Shown here: positions 60,668-64,000 of the stretch, one piece after another
How the letters are laid out: every line of letters begins with the position of its first letter
How positions within the stretch are numbered: position 1 is the stretch's first letter
Source of the DNA: CAYVWB01 sp964455395
GTDB taxonomy: Bacteria; Desulfobacterota; Desulfovibrionia; Desulfovibrionales; Desulfovibrionaceae
Direction of reading: 5' to 3'
Assembly (NCBI GenBank): GCA_964455395.1
Contig: CAYVWB010000004.1
Coordinates: 1-64,000 of the forward strand
DNA: 64,000 nucleotides
The notes under the pieces: model-generated
Databases searched by the model: none
What the model saw: the letters and a program-made list of their open reading frames with translations, nothing else
Told to the model about the DNA's origin: nothing
Position numbers and translations under genes: made by a program

Positions 60668-61234
60668 GGCGGAAGACGTGGTCTGAGACAGGATGGGGAG
60701 CGCGCCGCGCCAGGGGGGAATACGCCAGCGTGAGCGGTGAAGTCGAACCCTACCCCAATTTCACGCCGGAGCCCAGACATTCCTCAAGCCAAGAGCGGAC
60801 AGTCACCCTTCGAACGCCCTTGCCCTCTGCCGCAGCGGCGGGTTTCGGGGAGACTTCAGGGAGGCTTGGTCCGGGCCGCTTGCATGTTGCGCCCCGGCCC
60901 TCGGCTGACGTCCACGCACCCTTCTGCGCTCGATCGCGAAGACTCCACAGACGCTTCGACGGACGCTTGCAAGGCAGCGGCCTTTCATCCGCCCCGGGCC
61001 GCCTCATCATCCGGGGCCCCTTTTACCAAGCCGTCCGGGCCGCAATGGCTTCCGGCGATCACGGCGTCAACAGCTGTAGATGTCCACGCGTGGTGGCGCA
61101 AGGAATCACGCCCCTCCTCCACGGCGCCGCGTGGGCCCGCGGCGTCGCAAGGACGGTTCCGCTGCGCGAGGTCTCGGCCTGCCACCGTCTCGCCAGCAGT
61201 GCGGCGAGCCGACGCATTTCGGCGGCATGGCGGT
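60668..61234. other. Long non-coding gap upstream of the DUF362 operon
   Basis: About 570 bases without a supported gene. Frames here are Arg/Pro/Ala-rich, typical of random GC-rich sequence, and none has a ribosome site or recognisable domain. It should contain the DUF362 operon promoter, which I could not place. Confidence 0.4.
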
Positions 61235-61621
61235 TCAGCGCGCTTCGTCCACTTCCACGACTGCTCGGGACCATTCGTCCGGCCGCGCAGTAAGGATGAC
61301 GATGCGGCTGGGCGCTTTCTCCCCGGGTTGCAGCATGGAGTCGAAGGAGTGCTCGAACCAGTTCTTGAAATACGGCTCTCCGGCGGCGTCGTAGAGGGTG
61401 ATCCACCCTTTCACGCCGGCGATGGCGCTGGCGGAGGTGTTCTCCACAACGGTGTGAAAAACCGTATGTTCGGGATATTCCTGTTCTTCGCAGTTTTTGA
61501 GGGTCAGCATGGCGCCGTCGGCGTTCTGCACGGCGCACTGGGCCGCGGCGTCGCCTGTCACGGCGAAGACCAGCCAGGACGCCAGCGCAGCGACGAGGAG
61601 GCTCTGGGCCAGGATGTTCAT
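61235..61621 (-). CDS. Small secreted protein with beta-sandwich character
   Basis: 128 residues, ribosome site AAAGGAG. Signal peptide, cleavage likely near DAAAQC. The mature chain (TVFHTVVENTSASAIAGVKGWITLYDAAGEPYF, SRIVILTARPDEWSRAVVEV) resembles FxLYD-type beta domains that describe secondary transport or envelope proteins of unclear role. Two Cys residues (QCAVQNADG, LKNCEEQ) could form a disulphide in the periplasm. A single gene, divergent from the membrane protein gene; function unknown. Confidence 0.75.
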   Translation of the reverse strand: MNILAQSLLVAALASWLVFAVTGDAAAQCAVQNADGAMLTLKNCEEQEYPEHTVFHTVVENTSASAIAGVKGWITLYDAAGEPYFKNWFEHSFDSMLQPGEKAPSRIVILTARPDEWSRAVVEVDEAR

Positions 61622-61792
61622 GGGGAAGCTCCTTTGATTTCCTGTAATATATTGTCGAAAGGCGGCGGCATGGCAAGCGCTCGGCGCGATTTTCCTCAAA
61701 ATTATTTGGTCCCTATGGCGTCTTTCCCCGATCTGGGATAGAGTGCGTTGCCGAGAGGCCCTGCCCGGAACCCATACCAACTTGCCGCATTC

Positions 61793-63385
61793 ATGGAAAT
61801 ATACCCTGCCATATCGCCACACCCCACAGCGCCGCACGGTCTTGGTCGGCTCATGGAGTCACGCCGCGTCATTGCGCTCTTTTTCGTCTTCCTGCTGCTG
61901 ATGCTGGCGACCATCCCGCCCAACGGCGCGCTTTCCCGCAACGAGGAAGTCTTCTTCACGGAAGCGTTGAAAGCCGTGGCGCCGGAGCGTTTCCACGAGC
62001 CTTCAGCCATGCGTGAGGACCGCAACACAAGGCTCGCGTTCGACATCCCCATGGGACTGCTCATCGAGGCCACGGACCCCGCCACGGCGCAGATGGCGGG
62101 CCGGCTCTTCAACGCTGCGTTGTACGCCGCCGCGCTGACGGCTCTGGCCGTGGCGGCGGGAATGGGGTTGGTGGACGGCGTGCTCATGGTCATGGCGCTC
62201 TTTCTGGTTCAGCGCTACACCATGGGGCTGGAGTGGCTTTTTTCCGGAGTCGAGTCCAAGACCATCGCGTACCCCTGCGTGCTCTTCGCGATGGCGCGGC
62301 TCATGAAGGCGCGGTATGCGCAAGCCGGCCTCCTGCTTGCCGCCGCGACGTATTTCCACTTTCTTGTGGGTGGATTCTGGGCGCTCTTTCTGGCCGTGGT
62401 CGCAGCGTGGGACCAGCGCTCGCTGAAGGCGCCGGGCCTTGTCTTGAGCGTCTACATCATCGCAGCGGCGCCGCAATTGTACATCATTCTCAGGGATTAT
62501 GCAGACACACTGCGTCCCATCGCCAGTGTGGACGGCTTGACGGCGGACTACATCTACACCTACCTGCGCATCCCCCACCATGCGGCGCCGTTCAAGAGCA
62601 TGGCGGTGTTCTCCAGCTGGGCGCCCGCCATCGGCTTGGCGGCGGGTCTCTTTCTGTTGATGGTGGGCATGGTCCGCCACGCCGTGGGTCCCGGCAGAAC
62701 GCTGACCCGGCTTGCGGTGACGGCGCTCGCCTTCGTGCTGTTCGCGCTCTTGGTCAGCGCCGTGGACCATGGCGGCGTCACCGGCAAGCTTTACTTGTTC
62801 CGGCCCACGCACTTGGCCTTCATGCTCTGTTTCGCCGCCATCCTGTTGTTCCTCTCGGCGTGGCTGCGGGAACGCAGCCTGGTGGTGAAGCTGGCCTTGC
62901 TGCTGGTGCTGACGCCGCCCTTTCTGGCGCGCGCTGCCGAGGAAGCCCTGGGCGACTGGATGAAGACGCGCACGCTGCATCGGCAACAGGCTGCGGTGGA
63001 AGCGTACGTCCTCGCCGAAACGGCTCCGGACGCTCTCATCCTGATCGACCCCGCGCTGGAAGGGGACTTCATGCGCTTCGAACGCGCCACCGGTCGACCC
63101 ACCCTGGTGAACGAACGCATGGTGCCCACCAAACCACGCGCCTTGCTGGACTGGCATGCGCTGCTGGACTATCGTGAACGAGTGTTCACGCAAGGTTGCG
63201 CCGCGCTGGCCGTCCCTCCCGCCACGCGAGAGGCGCCCCCCGGGGCGGACTACCTGCTGACGCGTCGCAAGGATGCGATGCTTCTCCACGAAACCTGCGC
63301 CGCGCCGGCCTACGAGGACGCTTCGTATATCCTTTTCCCCGCCGCCCCGGCTCCTCCAGGGTCCTCCGCGGGTTCCCCCGATTGA
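61793..63385 (+). CDS. Polytopic membrane protein of unknown function
   Basis: 530 residues. At least nine hydrophobic helices between about 25 and 395, with short polar loops, then a soluble C-terminal region (DALILIDPALEGDFMRFERATGR, LDWHALLDYRERVF). The arrangement, with an Asp/Glu-containing first loop (NGALSRNEEVFFTEALKAVAPERF), resembles GT-C-type glycosyltransferases or related integral-membrane enzymes, but I do not recognise the family. The start is uncertain: MESRRVIALF (61853) is as plausible as the ATG used. No co-transcribed partner is seen. Confidence 0.7.
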   Translation: MEIYPAISPHPTAPHGLGRLMESRRVIALFFVFLLLMLATIPPNGALSRNEEVFFTEALKAVAPERFHEPSAMREDRNTRLAFDIPMGLLIEATDPATAQMAGRLFNAALYAAALTALAVAAGMGLVDGVLMVMALFLVQRYTMGLEWLFSGVESKTIAYPCVLFAMARLMKARYAQAGLLLAAATYFHFLVGGFWALFLAVVAAWDQRSLKAPGLVLSVYIIAAAPQLYIILRDYADTLRPIASVDGLTADYIYTYLRIPHHAAPFKSMAVFSSWAPAIGLAAGLFLLMVGMVRHAVGPGRTLTRLAVTALAFVLFALLVSAVDHGGVTGKLYLFRPTHLAFMLCFAAILLFLSAWLRERSLVVKLALLLVLTPPFLARAAEEALGDWMKTRTLHRQQAAVEAYVLAETAPDALILIDPALEGDFMRFERATGRPTLVNERMVPTKPRALLDWHALLDYRERVFTQGCAALAVPPATREAPPGADYLLTRRKDAMLLHETCAAPAYEDASYILFPAAPAPPGSSAGSPD

Positions 63386-63459
63386 CGCCTCGCCAAGCGT
63401 CGCGCCAGTCGGCCACGGCGGGCCGGCCGCCCCGAAGCAGGTAAAATCGCCCAGAAGGA

Positions 63460-63487
63460 TTGTATCTTTTCACACTTTTGCTATGCT
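63460..63487 (+). promoter_or_regulatory. Promoter upstream of the methyltransferase gene
   Basis: TTGTAT (63460-63465), 16-base spacer, TATGCT (63482-63487), in an AT-rich patch. It would give a leader of about 145 bases before the ATG at 63638. The rest of the 63386-63637 gap holds no gene. Confidence 0.5.
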
Positions 63488-63637
63488 TGTGGATATCGGG
63501 CAAAGAGCGCCCCGCCATGGGCGTTCCCTGGTCCTGGCGTGGCGAGCCGTTTGACGGCCCTCGACGCGCGCCCGGGCGACGCGCCATTGCTGCGCGCATC
63601 CTGTCCGTCACGTCAACCGCACGGAGCTACAATTCCC

Positions 63638-64000
63638 ATGGTCAATGCGCTCCCCGCCTGCGAGCTGCCAGGCGACATCTGCCCCGAGAGAACGACGTGC
63701 CGCATCTGCGGCAACGACCAATTCGCCTCCATCCTCGATCTCGGCTCGCAGTATATCGCTTCCATTTTCGTGGGGGATGACGTGGACCCGTGCATCAACC
63801 AGCCCTACCCGCTGGAGCTGACGCGTTGCGCACACCCGGAAGGCTGCGGTCTGGTGCAACTGCGCCACACCGTCTATCAGCCCCTGCTCTATCACAATTA
63901 CGGCTATCTCTCCGGCACCAACGAGAAGATGCGCCGCCACCTGGAAGACATCGTCTCGCGGTGTCGGGAGTATATCGACCTGAAGCCGGGCGACGCCGTG
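63638..64000 (+). CDS. SAM-dependent C-methyltransferase with N-terminal zinc domain (3' end outside window)
   Basis: The first 121 residues are visible. The N-terminal putative zinc-binding domain has CRICGNDQFASILDLGSQYIASIF, then YPLELTRCAHPEGCGLVQL and YHNYGYLSGTNEKMRRHL, the pattern of the Methyltransf_13/NovU-type C-methyltransferases acting on deoxysugars. The Rossmann methyltransferase domain should begin just past the edge (LKPGDAV). Such genes sit in clusters for O-antigen or other surface sugars, so a glycan cluster may start here. Confidence 0.85.
   Translation, partial: MVNALPACELPGDICPERTTCRICGNDQFASILDLGSQYIASIFVGDDVDPCINQPYPLELTRCAHPEGCGLVQLRHTVYQPLLYHNYGYLSGTNEKMRRHLEDIVSRCREYIDLKPGDAV

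Noticed and set aside
60730..61741. Open frames on the plus strand in the gap upstream of the DUF362 operon
   Set aside because: Arg/Pro/Ser-rich composition, no domain, no ribosome site, and the longest overlaps the small secreted protein on the other strand.

Overview
The window is a GC-rich, densely coded stretch of bacterial chromosome with 57 genes that I can support, two of them cut by the window ends. The gene content points to a Gram-negative anaerobe of the Desulfovibrio type (Desulfobacterota). It has four tandem class III (c3-type) multihaem cytochromes and an octahaem HAO-family cytochrome. It also has a four-subunit 2-oxoacid:ferredoxin oxidoreductase, ferredoxin-type nitroreductase and DUF362 proteins, nickel-uptake genes, many lipoproteins and abundant c-di-GMP signalling. 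This placement is inferred from gene families; no rRNA or tRNA gene was seen.

Layout. 1-2.2 kb: the tail of an EF-hand protein coupled to glutamine-dependent NAD synthase, then a 55-residue lipoprotein. 2.5-9.8 kb: a divergent envelope-lipid locus with two lipid-A-type acyltransferase homologues, an alpha/beta hydrolase, two B12-binding radical SAM proteins and a GT9 glycosyltransferase. 10-15.8 kb: a Cys-rich protein, a YdjM-like membrane protein, then a response regulator, sensor kinase and DegP protease. 15.9-19.3 kb: a PFKFB-like two-domain protein with an apparently leaderless promoter, divergent from four c3-type cytochromes. 19.3-24.4 kb: nitroreductase, CLC channel and NikK/L/M-like nickel genes.

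24.8-32.3 kb: an OmpA-like lipoprotein, then a compact c-di-GMP block (MASE1-HD-GYP, EAL-CBS-GGDEF, MASE1-HD-GYP) followed by a potassium-channel-like gene. 32.4-37.8 kb: the octahaem cytochrome, a Nudix/ADP-ribosylglycohydrolase divergent pair, a DUF523-DUF1722 protein and an HD protein. 38.1-43.4 kb: an unusual nucleotidyltransferase-like/sugar-transferase fusion, then hisB, a lipoprotein and hisA with overlapping ends, and another lipoprotein. 43.4-48 kb: upp, an RluD-CoaE fusion, a rhomboid protease and a low-complexity lipoprotein. 48.1-54 kb: korDABC and two DUF3391-HD-GYP genes. 54.2-60.7 kb: a tightly overlapped minus-strand operon of DUF362-ferredoxin, acyl-CoA/aryl-CoA ligase-like enzyme, DUF362, chorismate mutase-DAHP synthase and AroB. 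61.2-64 kb: a small secreted protein, a polytopic membrane protein and the start of a zinc-binding methyltransferase.

Two themes recur. First, several enzyme-family members have lost hallmark residues (both acyltransferases, the sugar transferase, the YdjM-like protein, the second HD-GYP protein, the EAL-GGDEF protein and the ADP-ribosylglycohydrolase homologue). Second, simple tandem repeats or low-complexity inserts sit inside or next to otherwise ordinary genes. The best candidates for an undescribed system are the DUF362/ligase/shikimate operon, the radical SAM/acyltransferase locus and the alternating cytochrome quartet.
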